Of a stretch of 18,754 bases of DNA, positions 1 through 7,408 are shown piece after piece. The notes under the pieces are model-generated. The model did not search any database, was not told where the DNA came from, and saw only the letters and a program-made list of their open reading frames with translations. Location of the stretch: assembly GCA_003164655.1 (NCBI GenBank), contig PLTW01000194.1, positions 3,840 to 22,593 of the forward strand, given 5' to 3'. The DNA is from Actinomycetota bacterium (lineage in GTDB: Bacteria; Actinomycetota; Thermoleophilia; UBA2241). Every line of letters starts with the position of its first letter. Within the stretch, counting starts at the first letter, position 1. A program made the position numbers and the translations under genes.

Positions 1-1
1 C

Positions 2-721
2 GAGCCCGAGCTGCCCTATGTCGACACGCTGGGCGACGGCATCTACGGCGCCGTCACCGTGGCGGCCGAGATCGACTACCTGACCAGCCAGCTCGGCGGC
101 TCAGAGGTGCCGGTCTCGGCCGGCTGTGACGCCGACGAGTACGCGATGAAGCGCTGGGGCAGCCACGTCGTGCTGGCCGAAGTACCCTGCTTCACCAGCG
201 ACCAGGTGGCTGACACCACCCCGGCCGGCCTGACCCGCGGCGAGGCCAAGCTCGCCGGTATCGCCCGCGAAGAAGAGCTCGTGGCCTGGCTGCGGCCGCG
301 CTACGAGCAGGCACGCGGTCTGCTCGAGGCCGGCTCGCCCTGGCAGCGCGCCGTGTCCGGCTACCTGGCCGACGCCGCCCGCGACCTGCCCGCCGAGACC
401 CAGCAGGCGCGCAGCGAGCCGGCTTTTGGCGGCGAGGCCACCGTGGCCCAGTGCTTCGACTCGCTCTACAACCGCGAACTGCTGGCGCTCTGCCGCCGCG
501 GACAGTTCGGGCGCATGGTAGCCGTCGAGGCCGGTCGCGACGCGCGTCTGGCGGCCCTGGCCGGCGAGGTCGACGCGCGCCTGGGCGAGCGCCTGGCCGC
601 CGTCGTCCAGGCCGCCGCCTTGCGCCCCGTGGCCATCCGCTCCCGCCTGCAGATGCAGCTCGGTGCGCTGCTCGCCTCGATGGCGTACGTCGCCGGGCGG
701 CGGGCGGCGGCGCGGTCGTAA
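2..721 (+). CDS. Probable M14-type zinc carboxypeptidase, C-terminal part (5' end outside window)
   Basis: The reading frame is open from base 2, so the gene starts upstream; the GTG at 59 is internal. The visible 239 residues begin with an EPELPYVD-like stretch. About 50 residues later comes GCDADEYAMKRWG, then VVLAEVPCF and ADTTP. From memory, this resembles the C-terminal half of actinobacterial M14 zinc carboxypeptidase-like proteins, where the glutamate in a (L/V)xxEVPYF-type strand would be the catalytic general base. The zinc ligands would lie in the missing part. The last 130 residues are Ala/Arg/Leu-rich and probably helical, with no signal or membrane segment. The gene ends 30 bases before the convergent gene at 752-1081. 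The family call rests on motif memory only; without the N-terminus it could be another hydrolase or an uncharacterised family. Confidence 0.6.
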   Translation, partial: EPELPYVDTLGDGIYGAVTVAAEIDYLTSQLGGSEVPVSAGCDADEYAMKRWGSHVVLAEVPCFTSDQVADTTPAGLTRGEAKLAGIAREEELVAWLRPRYEQARGLLEAGSPWQRAVSGYLADAARDLPAETQQARSEPAFGGEATVAQCFDSLYNRELLALCRRGQFGRMVAVEAGRDARLAALAGEVDARLGERLAAVVQAAALRPVAIRSRLQMQLGALLASMAYVAGRRAAARS

Positions 722-751
722 GAGTTCGGGGCCTCCGCCGGCGACCCGAGC

Positions 752-1081
752 CTACGAGCTGGTCGCCGAAAACCAGCCCGCCTGCTGCATGGCCCGCGCG
801 GCGGCGCGCGCGCTGCGGGCGTCGCCGCGGGCCACCGAGACCGAGACGTTGTCGCCCACAGCGGCGGCGATCTCGGCCACGTCGCGGTGGGTGTGGCCGG
901 GACACAGAAGTATGGACTGCACGCCGTCCTCTCCGACCAGATCGCGGCACACCTGCAGCGACTGCTCCTGGTCTTTCACGACGACGGCGAAGAGCCTGTA
1001 GAGCCCCGTGTCGACCAACGCCCGATGCTGCTCGGGGTCGGCGTCGGGAGCGTGGGCGATAAATGCGGCTGTGAACGGCAT
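752..1081 (-). CDS. DUF6506-like small protein
   Basis: This is a 109-residue soluble protein. It starts at ATG 1081 with an AAAGGA-type ribosome-binding site about 7 bases upstream. The N-terminus MPFTAAFIAHAPDADP, a central VVVKDQEQSLQVCRDLV segment and a GVQSILLCPGHTHRDVAEIAAAVGDNVSVSVARGD-type stretch (residues about 53-87) match my recollection of DUF6506, a short alpha/beta family of unknown function found in many bacteria. The CPGHTHRDV segment has conserved-looking Cys and His residues. No signal peptide or membrane span is visible. It is transcribed alone, convergent with the carboxypeptidase-like gene and divergent from the membrane protein at 1246. The family assignment is fairly likely; the function is unknown. 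Confidence 0.72.
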   Translation of the reverse strand: MPFTAAFIAHAPDADPEQHRALVDTGLYRLFAVVVKDQEQSLQVCRDLVGEDGVQSILLCPGHTHRDVAEIAAAVGDNVSVSVARGDARSARAAARAMQQAGWFSATSS

Positions 1082-1180
1082 GACGATCCTTTCGTCGGGG
1101 GCGTTCTACCTTTGGCGCGGCCCTTGCCCGTGGCGCGGGCCGTGGTCGCCAACCGGTGCGAGTAAAACACTACGGTGATG

Positions 1181-1196
1181 GTGATAATTAATTCAC
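1181..1196. promoter_or_regulatory. AT-rich near-palindrome (GTGA-N8-TCAC) between divergent genes
   Basis: The 164-base gap between the divergent genes at 752-1081 and 1246-1839 holds an AT-rich patch (about 1162-1200) in otherwise GC-rich DNA. Within it, GTGATAATTAATTCAC has matching GTGA/TCAC ends and a TAATTA core, and it contains the -10-like hexamer GATAAT at 1183-1188. It could be a promoter core with an operator. I see no convincing -35 at standard spacing on either strand, so this is a weak call. Confidence 0.3.
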
Positions 1197-1245
1197 AATG
1201 ACCGGGGCTCAGCGCTACCGGTAGCAGTATGACGGAGGGTATCGC

Positions 1246-1839
1246 ATGAATCGCAGAATCGTTGACTATCTGGTGAGCTCGGCCGGCCTTCTCATTGCGG
1301 TCGTGCTTCTGGCTGTCGGTGGCCTGGCAATCTGGGGTCACGTATTCATCGACCACCAGGTCCATAACCAGCTCGCCGCCCAGAAGATCTTCTTTCCGCC
1401 CAAGGGCAGCCCGGCGATCGCCGGAGCGCAGTTCGCCGCCATGGGCAAGTACGCCGGTCAGCAGCTGACCACCGGCGCCCAGGCCGAGACCTACGCGAAC
1501 CACTTCATCGCCGTGCACCTAAGTGAGGTCGCCGGCGGCAAGACCTACTCCCAGGTGAGCGCCGCGGCGCTGGCCGACCCCACGAACGCCACGCTGAAGA
1601 CCCAGGAGGCCACCCTGTTCCAGGGCACAACCCTGCGCGGCATGCTGCTCAATGCCTACGCCTTCGGCACGATCGCGACCATCGCCGGTATCGCGGCGAT
1701 CGTGAGCTTCGTCGGAGCCGCCATTCTGCTCGTGCTGTCCGGCATCGGCTTCGCCCACGGACGTCGCGTCTCTATTGAAGCGGCGCGCACGACCGCGGTC
1801 GCCGCGACAGACCAGGCCGACCAGCTCAAGGCGGCCTGA
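1246..1839 (+). CDS. Two-span membrane protein with large extracytoplasmic loop, function unknown
   Basis: This 197-residue protein starts at ATG 1246 behind a clear GGAGGG site (about 1234-1239). A short basic N-terminus (MNRRIVDY) precedes transmembrane segment 1 (about residues 9-33). A polar region of about 108 residues follows. Transmembrane segment 2 (about residues 142-169) ends in AHGRR and a 25-residue Ala/Thr-rich tail. The positive charges place both termini in the cytoplasm and the middle region outside. The loop includes GKYAGQQLTTGAQAETYANHFIAVHL and no cysteine pairs or enzyme motif. Similar uncharacterised membrane proteins occur in actinobacteria, but I cannot name a family. 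It is probably monocistronic, being followed by a hairpin at 1879-1906. Confidence 0.8.
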   Translation: MNRRIVDYLVSSAGLLIAVVLLAVGGLAIWGHVFIDHQVHNQLAAQKIFFPPKGSPAIAGAQFAAMGKYAGQQLTTGAQAETYANHFIAVHLSEVAGGKTYSQVSAAALADPTNATLKTQEATLFQGTTLRGMLLNAYAFGTIATIAGIAAIVSFVGAAILLVLSGIGFAHGRRVSIEAARTTAVAATDQADQLKAA

Positions 1840-2207
1840 CCGGGCGCCGTCCGCGCCGACAGACACCAGACAGACCTGGCGAGGGGCGCCGCAAGGCGCC
1901 CCTCGCGCTGCTGGTGCGTGCCGCCTGCCGAAAGCCCGAGAACATCGGGGCGACGCCCCCCATGCCGCCGTGTGAATGCCTGGCTCTGGGCCGCCATGCC
2001 GCGGTGTGAACGGCTTGGCCCGCGGCCGCGGGCGCCCGGCGCCGTAACACAGTCTTAACCGCCGCTGCGCGCACTCTGCCAAGCGGCGTGGTAGAACGGG
2101 CTCCGGCACCGCCGCCTCTGGACATGGCGGAGACCGCGGCTTACCGCGGGCGGGGGCTTCGTGTACTGTCCGCCGCCCCATTCGTCGCTGGACCTGGATG
2201 GAGGGCC
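1840..2207. other. Gene-free interval of 368 bases
   Basis: No credible gene is visible between the membrane protein and the phosphatase. The interval holds the hairpin at 1879-1906. It also holds a 17-base direct repeat with one mismatch, CCATGCCGC(C/G)GTGTGAA, at 1960-1976 and 1994-2010 (34 bases start to start). The rest is GC-rich leader DNA. The promoter of the phosphatase gene should be here, but I find only weak matches, such as TTACCG at 2141 with TACTGT at 2164. The repeat could be a pair of regulator sites or a remnant. Confidence 0.5.
1879..1906 (+). terminator. 12-bp perfect hairpin with GCAA tetraloop, probable terminator
   Basis: GCGAGGGGCGCC at 1879-1890 pairs perfectly with 1895-1906 across the GNRA-type loop GCAA. 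It lies 40 bases after the stop of the two-span membrane protein. No T run follows on either strand, so if it terminates transcription it is a U-less hairpin. It could instead stabilise the mRNA 3' end. Confidence 0.6.
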
Positions 2208-4088
2208 ATGGCCGGCACGCCGATGGGAGACAGCCCTGATCGTTCCGGCGCAGCGCGATCGGGCCTAGCAGCGCAGCCGGGCTCCGCAGCGCGGCCGGGC
2301 TCCGCGGCGCGGTCGGGCCTAGCAGCGCGGCCGGGCTCCGCGGCGCGGCCGCCACTGAGCGCCTGGGGACGAGGGCCACGTCGGGCTGTGTTTGCGCTGG
2401 GCGAGACGCTGCGGCCCCATCGCTGGGCCGTGCTGCTCTTTTGCGTCCTTGCGGAGGGCGCCGTCCTGGGGGTCCTTGTGACATTGCGCACCGAGGACGC
2501 CGCGCTGGGGATCGCCGTCTCCTTCATGGCGCTGACCGCCGTTGTGGCCGGAACGCTGGCCGGGGCCGAGGTCGGCGTTCTCGCCGCCCTGGCCGGCGGC
2601 GCCGTCTTCTTTGTCACGGTGGCCGACTTCGGCGCCGACGTGTCGCCCTTGGCGACGGCGATCTCGACGGCGATCTGGGTCGCGGCGGCACTGGTTTCCG
2701 GGATCATCGCCGAAGCGCTGCGCGAGCAGGTCGCCAGACGAGAAGAGGCGGCGATGGCCCTGACTCATGCTCGCGCGGCCAGCGAGACGGCGGAGCATCT
2801 GCTGGCGGCGACGGCCTCGTTTCGCGGCGGCGAGAACCTGCGAGCGGTGGCCGACGACATCTGCCGGACGGCGCTCGACTTCTTTGCTTGCGAGTCGGCC
2901 GCCCTGCTTCTCGTCGAAGGCACGACGCTGCACACGCTGGCGGCCGCTCCGCACGCAGCGGCCGCTCCGCCTGTGGCGGCGGCTCAGAATGCGCCGGCCT
3001 CAGCGGCTTCGGCGGGCGCGGTCCGGTTCTCGCTGGTCGACCACCCTGGTCTGGCAGGGCTCGTCGCCCTCGAGCGCCCGGCCTTCTTTGCCGACACCTC
3101 GCCGACCGGTGTCCTGGGCCGGGAGATCGCGCAAGCGTTCGCCTGTCTTGCGCCCGGTCGCTCCGCCGCCTTCGTGCCGGTCCGCCCCGGCGAGGAGCCG
3201 CTGGCTCTGCTGGTCCTCGGCTGGAACCAGGCGACGGAGCAGCCCGACGACGAGCGCCTGGCCGTCATGCAGCGCTTCTCCGACCAGGCCGCGATCGCGT
3301 TGCTCGAGGCACGCCGCGCGCAGGCCCGCGCCGAGGCGGCCACGCTGCACGCCACTCTGGAGGCGGCGCTCTTGCCGGCAATGCCCATCGATCACCCTGC
3401 CCTGGAGATCGTCACCGCCTATCGGCCGGGCGAGGACCGCCTTCTGCTGGGCGGCGACTTCTACGATGTTCTGGCTCTGCCCGATGGGCGGCTCGCCCTC
3501 ATTCTGGGCGACGTGACCGGCCACGGACCCCAGGCGGCGGCGCTCGGCGCCCGGCTGCGGGCCGGGTGGCAGGCGCTCACGCTGAGTGGCGCCGGCGCTC
3601 CGGCGATCATGAGCAGCCTCGAGAAGGTGGTGGCCATGCAGGGCAGCCCCGAGGTGTTTGCCACCGTCGTGCTGGCCTGGATCGATCCCGCCTCAGGCAG
3701 TGCGGCTCTCCTGTGCGCCGGTCACCCTCCGCCGCTCCTTCTGGACGGAGGCGTCCACCGCGTCCCCGTGCGGCCGTATCTGCCCCTGGGCGTCGGCAAG
3801 GGTGGCAGTCCCCGGCCGGCGACGTTCAAACTGCCGAGCGCCTGGACGCTTTTCTTCTACACGGATGGTTTGATCGAGGGTCGGGCGGCCCCGGGATCGC
3901 CTGAGCGCTACGGCGAAGACGGGCTCATGCGACGGCTCCGCCACGACCCGGCCGAGCGCTTCGACGCGGCGGCGCTCGAGAACGTGCTCGCCCAGATCGA
4001 GATCGCCAACGGCGCCGCCTTCGACGACGATGTGGCCGTGGTGGCCGTCTCGGCAAAGCAGACAGACGAGGCGCTCGCGACTGCCTGA
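2208..4088 (+). CDS. Membrane sensor / GAF / PP2C (SpoIIE-type) serine phosphatase
   Basis: Start ATG 2208 is chosen for its strong GGATGGAGGG site at 2196-2205; the frame is open further up, but without such a site. The protein has 626 residues. The N-terminus (about 1-70) is a low-complexity Ala/Arg/Gly/Ser tail with an 18-bp tandem repeat. Residues about 73-168 form a four-span membrane block resembling DUF4118-type sensors. A helical linker follows, then a GAF-like domain (about 205-350) and another helical linker. The PP2C domain (about 385-620) has GGDFYD at 415-420, GDVTGHG from 434, AGHPPP, FYTDGLIEG and DDD at 606-608. These acidic residues are the metal ligands of the family. Such enzymes usually dephosphorylate anti-sigma-factor antagonists. 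No partner gene is nearby, so target and stimulus are unknown. Confidence 0.9.
   Translation: MAGTPMGDSPDRSGAARSGLAAQPGSAARPGSAARSGLAARPGSAARPPLSAWGRGPRRAVFALGETLRPHRWAVLLFCVLAEGAVLGVLVTLRTEDAALGIAVSFMALTAVVAGTLAGAEVGVLAALAGGAVFFVTVADFGADVSPLATAISTAIWVAAALVSGIIAEALREQVARREEAAMALTHARAASETAEHLLAATASFRGGENLRAVADDICRTALDFFACESAALLLVEGTTLHTLAAAPHAAAAPPVAAAQNAPASAASAGAVRFSLVDHPGLAGLVALERPAFFADTSPTGVLGREIAQAFACLAPGRSAAFVPVRPGEEPLALLVLGWNQATEQPDDERLAVMQRFSDQAAIALLEARRAQARAEAATLHATLEAALLPAMPIDHPALEIVTAYRPGEDRLLLGGDFYDVLALPDGRLALILGDVTGHGPQAAALGARLRAGWQALTLSGAGAPAIMSSLEKVVAMQGSPEVFATVVLAWIDPASGSAALLCAGHPPPLLLDGGVHRVPVRPYLPLGVGKGGSPRPATFKLPSAWTLFFYTDGLIEGRAAPGSPERYGEDGLMRRLRHDPAERFDAAALENVLAQIEIANGAAFDDDVAVVAVSAKQTDEALATA
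2262..2351 (+). repeat. Five in-frame 18-bp tandem repeats in the phosphatase N-terminus
   Basis: Units start at 2262, 2280, 2298, 2316 and 2334. They encode GLAAQP, GSAARP, GSAARS, GLAARP and GSAARP, about residues 19-48 of the phosphatase. Each unit is 18 bases, so gain or loss of a unit keeps the frame. The encoded stretch is basic, probably disordered and cytoplasmic, just before the first membrane span. Two units share a GGCCTAG start, which suggests expansion from a two-unit ancestor. Confidence 0.85.
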
Positions 4089-4140
4089 AGACGACGCCCG
4101 GGAGTCGCCGGCCGTCAGGCGGCGGTCGGACAGCCGGTCG

Positions 4141-4177
4141 GCGGGTGCGGTCGTTTTACCGCGGGTGCGGTCGTTTT
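4141..4177 (+). repeat. Pair of 17-base direct repeats upstream of the zinc-ribbon gene
   Basis: GCGGGTGCGGTCGTTTT occurs exactly at 4141-4157 and again at 4161-4177, a 20-base period (about two helical turns). It lies about 55-90 bases upstream of the TATACT hexamer that probably serves the zinc-ribbon gene. Two identical sites on the same face of the helix are typical of cooperative activator binding. A chance duplication is also possible. Confidence 0.6.
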
Positions 4178-4230
4178 GCGCCGCCGCGGCCGCCCCGCGC
4201 CGCCGCCGCCGTCCGGCGCTCGCTCCTTGG

Positions 4231-4236
4231 TATACT
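4231..4236 (+). promoter_or_regulatory. Likely -10 element (TATACT) for the zinc-ribbon gene
   Basis: TATACT matches the sigma-70-type -10 consensus at five of six positions and stands out in GC-rich DNA. It would give a transcript start near 4243 and a leader of about 37 bases before ATG 4280. No good -35 is present at 4208-4213 (GCCGTC). That fits activator dependence through the direct repeats at 4141-4177. Confidence 0.5.
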
Positions 4237-4279
4237 GACTCTTCGGACAGCACCATCAGCCGCAGGGGGTCAGCCGCGC

Positions 4280-4927
4280 ATGGCCGAGAAGATCGAGTTC
4301 GTGACCAATTACTCCGACCAGTCGACCGACAACGGCTTTCAGTTCGAGTTCAGGTGCAACCGCTATGGCAACGGCTACAAGACGCCGTTCAAGCCGTGGT
4401 CGCTGGGCTCGGTGAGCCAGGTGGCCGACGGCGCCGGCAGCATGCTCGGAGGCCTGTTCAGCCGCGCTGCCGACGTCACCCAGCGAGCCAAGTCGGCCGC
4501 TTGGGAGAAGGCCCGCGACAAGGCGCTGGTCGCCGCGGTGACCGAGATGAAGCCCGATTTCGCGCAGTGCCCGCGCTGCAGCTCCTGGGTCTGCCGCCAG
4601 CAGTGCTGGAACGACAAGCGCGGCCTGTGCAAGCGCTGCGCCCCCGATCTGGGCGTCGAGATGTCGGCGGCGCAGTCCGACCGCTCGGTCCAGGAGGTGT
4701 GGGCGCGCGCCGAGATGAGCGCCGAAGACAAAAAGCTGGCCGCCGGCGACTGGCGCGAGACGATCGTCGCGTCGTGCCCCAAGTGCGGCGCGCCGCAAGA
4801 GGTCAATGCCAAGTTCTGTCCGGAGTGCGGCGCCGACCTGAAAGCCGGCGCCGTCTGCGCGCAGTGTGGCGCGAAACTGCAGCCCGGCGCCAAGTTCTGC
4901 CAGGAGTGCGGCACGCACACCGCGTAG
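4280..4927 (+). CDS. Multi-zinc-ribbon protein, function unknown
   Basis: ATG 4280 (MAEKIEF) is preferred because GGGGGT lies about 10 bases upstream and the promoter-like TATACT lies at 4231. The frame is open back to 4145, but that would precede the promoter. The 215-residue protein has a conserved-looking start (MAEKIEFVTNYSDQS, then FEFRCNRYGNGY). A helical Ala-rich middle (about 55-90) follows. Next is a cysteine-dense module with Cys97, 100, 105, 109, 117 and 120. The end holds CxxC pairs at 166/169, 180/183, 193/196 and 207/210, which form two classical zinc ribbons (CPKCGA...CPECGA and CAQCGA...CQECGT). No enzyme domain, signal or membrane span is visible. It may be a nucleic-acid-binding or scaffold protein, but that is inference from the ribbons alone. 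Confidence 0.85.
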   Translation: MAEKIEFVTNYSDQSTDNGFQFEFRCNRYGNGYKTPFKPWSLGSVSQVADGAGSMLGGLFSRAADVTQRAKSAAWEKARDKALVAAVTEMKPDFAQCPRCSSWVCRQQCWNDKRGLCKRCAPDLGVEMSAAQSDRSVQEVWARAEMSAEDKKLAAGDWRETIVASCPKCGAPQEVNAKFCPECGADLKAGAVCAQCGAKLQPGAKFCQECGTHTA

Positions 4928-4953
4928 CGCCGGCGACAGCCCTGCAAAGCAAA

Positions 4954-4998
4954 GAGCCCCGCCGGGGCGGCACCAACGGTGCCGCCCCGGCGGGGCTC
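4954..4998. terminator. Perfect 21-bp hairpin, shared terminator between convergent genes
   Basis: Bases 4954-4974 pair perfectly with 4978-4998 around the three-base loop AAC. It lies 26 bases after the zinc-ribbon stop and 56 bases beyond the protease stop on the other strand. Read on the minus strand, the stem is followed by TTTGCTTTGC, a fair U-rich tail. Read on the plus strand, no T run follows. So it is a good intrinsic terminator for the protease gene and probably also stops the zinc-ribbon transcript. Confidence 0.85.
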
Positions 4999-5054
4999 GA
5001 CTACGACCCGGCAGCGCCGCCGGCGGCGGCTGTACGCCGCCGCCGCGGAGCTGC

Positions 5055-7246
5055 TCAGCGCACGGTCAGCAGGTTCGTGGCCGCCTTTGCCGACGAGTTC
5101 GCGGCGCCGTCCCAGGCGGTCACGAAGAACCGGTACTTGCCCCGCGGGAGCTTGCAGCGGAAGCGCAGCGAGTCGAGCTTGCCCGACTTGTACCAGGGTT
5201 TCGGCATCAGAGTGAGCTTACGGTGGCCGCTCAGGGTCTTGACGGTGATGACGGCCAGGCACGAGCCGTACGACGGCTTGGGGTCGACGAGCTTGAACTT
5301 GAGGGTCGCGTAGGCGCCCCTCCGCGCCGTGGCGCTGTGCGGCGCCTTGGCTGATGGCCGGCGCGTGTCGATCCCCAGCGTGAAGCTCTGCGGGCTCTCG
5401 GCGTTATTGGCGTTGTCGATGGAGCGCAGAAGGAAGGTGTGCGAGCCGTCGTTGGAGTGGTTCGCCGGCGCCGGCACCGTGAACACGGTGTTGGGGCCCC
5501 AGACCACCCAGCCGTGGTTATCGAGGTTGAGCCCGGTCTGGGCGACTCCCGAACCGCCGTTGTCTGTGGCGGTAAACCGGAACGTGCAGGGCTTCTTGTT
5601 CCAGTAGTTCAGCTCCTGCGTGTGGGCCGGGATCAGCGTGGTGGTCGGCGGCGTCGTGTCGATCGGTGCCGAAGCGGACGTGAAGGCCTTGAGGCAGACA
5701 TTGGCCTGCGCGAAGCCGCCGATGCTGGTCAGGTCGGTCCATGTCGTGCCGTCGGTGCTTACGTAGCTCTCGCCTGCCGCTGCGGTGGCGGCGCTCGAAT
5801 AATCGGATTCGGGACATTCGACGGGGATGGGATAGTTGTAGCCCGGTGTTGTGAGCTGCACGGCCACGACGAACGGCTGGCCGGCCGTGAGCTGTGCGGG
5901 TGAGCTCAGGGCCACGGTGTTGTAGCCGGCCGAGACGGTTCCCGAGCCTTCGGGGGTCATCGGCGACCCTAAGCCTGCGCTGACGTAGACGGCGTACGTG
6001 GTCCCGGGCGTGGCGGCGTAAAAGCCCACGGCGGCGAGCTGGCTGTTGGCCGCTGCCGTGAAGTCGTTGGCGCACCAGTCGGTGGGTGTGCCGTCGCCGT
6101 AGCTGACGACCCAGCCGAGGGGGTCGTACTGATAGTTGACGCCGTAGTTGTTGGCCGACTCGGCATCGTCGAACGAGACGTTCAGCTGATAGGCGAAGTT
6201 GGTGTCGTAGTAGGAGACGTAGAAGTAGCCGGCAGCGCCCCAGCTCGGCCCCCAGCTGTTGCGCACAATGAACGCGCCGGGGCCGGGAGGCGTGGTGGCG
6301 AAATTGGTAACAGCGTAGTTGTCGTCCCAGCCGACGATGTCGACGGCGTGGTCCTGCTGGCCGGCCGCGCCGGTGGAGTAGTAGGCGGCGCTGGCCGGGT
6401 TGTAGTCCGGGCCGCCGAAGCTCATGTCGTCGGCGGCGTACAAGCTGGTGTACACGGCCCCGTGGTTGACGATCGCGTCTTTGATGGCGTCGTTGTCGAG
6501 AGCGCCTGTGCGCGGGGCAATGTAGAGCGCGTCCTGCACGTGCTTGGCGTCGGTGAGGCCCGGTGGTGTGTACGAATCATCGAAGGCGTCCTGGCTGGCG
6601 GCGACCGGTCCGCCCCAGCGGGCCAGATACGCGGTGGACATCGGTGCGTTGCCGCCTGAGTTGCAGGCATTGGCGGCGCCAGCGAGAGAGCTATCGAAGC
6701 CCGAGTTGAGGACCAGGTTGTCTTCGGAGAAGGTCTCGGGGTCGGACGGCAGAAGAGATGACTCGAGCGAGCCCATGGTGGCAAAGGTCCAGCAGCAGCC
6801 GGTCTGGCCCTGGTCCTCGATGGGCGACAGCTTGCCGAGGGTGCGCAGATCGTAGGCGCTCGGGTAGGCCGTTGCCTTGAGAGACCTGCGTGCGCTGCGC
6901 AGGTAGGAGAAGTCGATCGGCGTCGGTATCAGGCCAAAGTCGTGCTTCTCGTTGCCGGCGCGCAGCGGACCCAGGGTGCGCAATCTGACGTAGCGCGTGA
7001 AAGCCGGGTTCAGGGGCGACATGGAGCCACGAGGCGCGCCCGCTGCGGTCGCCGCGTGGCTGGCGAGGGGCGAGCGCGGCGCCGCCAGGGCGGCCTGACA
7101 GATCAGGCCGCACCCCGCGAGCGTGGCCAGAAACGCAAGCAGAGCGATGGTCGCGCGGGCTCGGTGAACTCGCCGTGCGGTGTGCGGCGGTCGGGGCTCG
7201 TGACCCCCACGGCGGCCAGATGTGCCCCCCGCTGTTCGTCGGTCAT
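5055..7246 (-). CDS. Secreted papain-family (C1) cysteine protease with lectin-like domain; start frame disrupted
   Basis: A signal peptide (about 7165-7085: basic stretch, ALLAFLATLAG core, AALAAP) precedes about 700 mature residues. NPAF and GLIPTPIDFSYL, typical of lectin-like C1 proteases, come first. The catalytic domain follows: QGQTGCCWTFA with the active cysteine codon at 6792-6794, DHAVDIVGWDD with His at 6348-6350, and RNSWGPSWG with Asn at 6258-6260. A beta-rich lectin-like region comes next (about 6170-5680). The end is DTTPPTT plus Ig-like beta repeats, probably for surface attachment or binding. All catalytic residues are present. The protease frame has no ATG, GTG or TTG between the signal peptide and the promoter at 7315-7343. 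ATG 7246, with a GGGGGGGA site, joins the frame only with one extra base, for example in the six-G run at 7225-7230. It lies divergent from a chagasin-type inhibitor gene. Confidence 0.88.
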
Positions 7247-7314
7247 GACGTCCCCCCCGAAAGAGCTGACAGTTCAGCGGCGGGCCAGGACTGCGTTTGG
7301 CGCACCACGAGAGT

Positions 7315-7343
7315 ACTATCCTATCTTGCGCAACCAGCGTCAA
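7315..7343 (-). promoter_or_regulatory. Sigma-70-type promoter of the protease gene
   Basis: On the minus strand, TTGACG (7343-7338) is followed after exactly 17 bases by GATAGT (7320-7315). This matches the -35 consensus at five of six positions and the -10 at four of six. Transcription would start near 7308, about 60 bases before ATG 7246. This rules out the in-frame ATG and TTG codons upstream of 7338 as real starts. It is the best promoter match in the window. Confidence 0.65.
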
Positions 7344-7408
7344 CGTAGTAGCAGTAGTAACGACGACCATGGCCCGACTGGGCCGCGACGCAACGACGAG
7401 GGGGGGCG

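Noticed and set aside
192..950. 252-codon minus-strand frame over the carboxypeptidase-like gene
   Set aside because: Arg-rich shadow frame spanning two real genes, without domain or start signal.
1181..1196. CRP/FNR-type operator
   Set aside because: Half-sites GTGA/TCAC are 8 bases apart, not the 6 of the CRP site, and no such regulator gene is present; kept only as an AT-rich palindrome.
2088..2207. N-terminal extension of the phosphatase to 2088
   Set aside because: No ribosome-binding site there, whereas ATG 2208 has GGATGGAGGG; the added residues look like translated leader.
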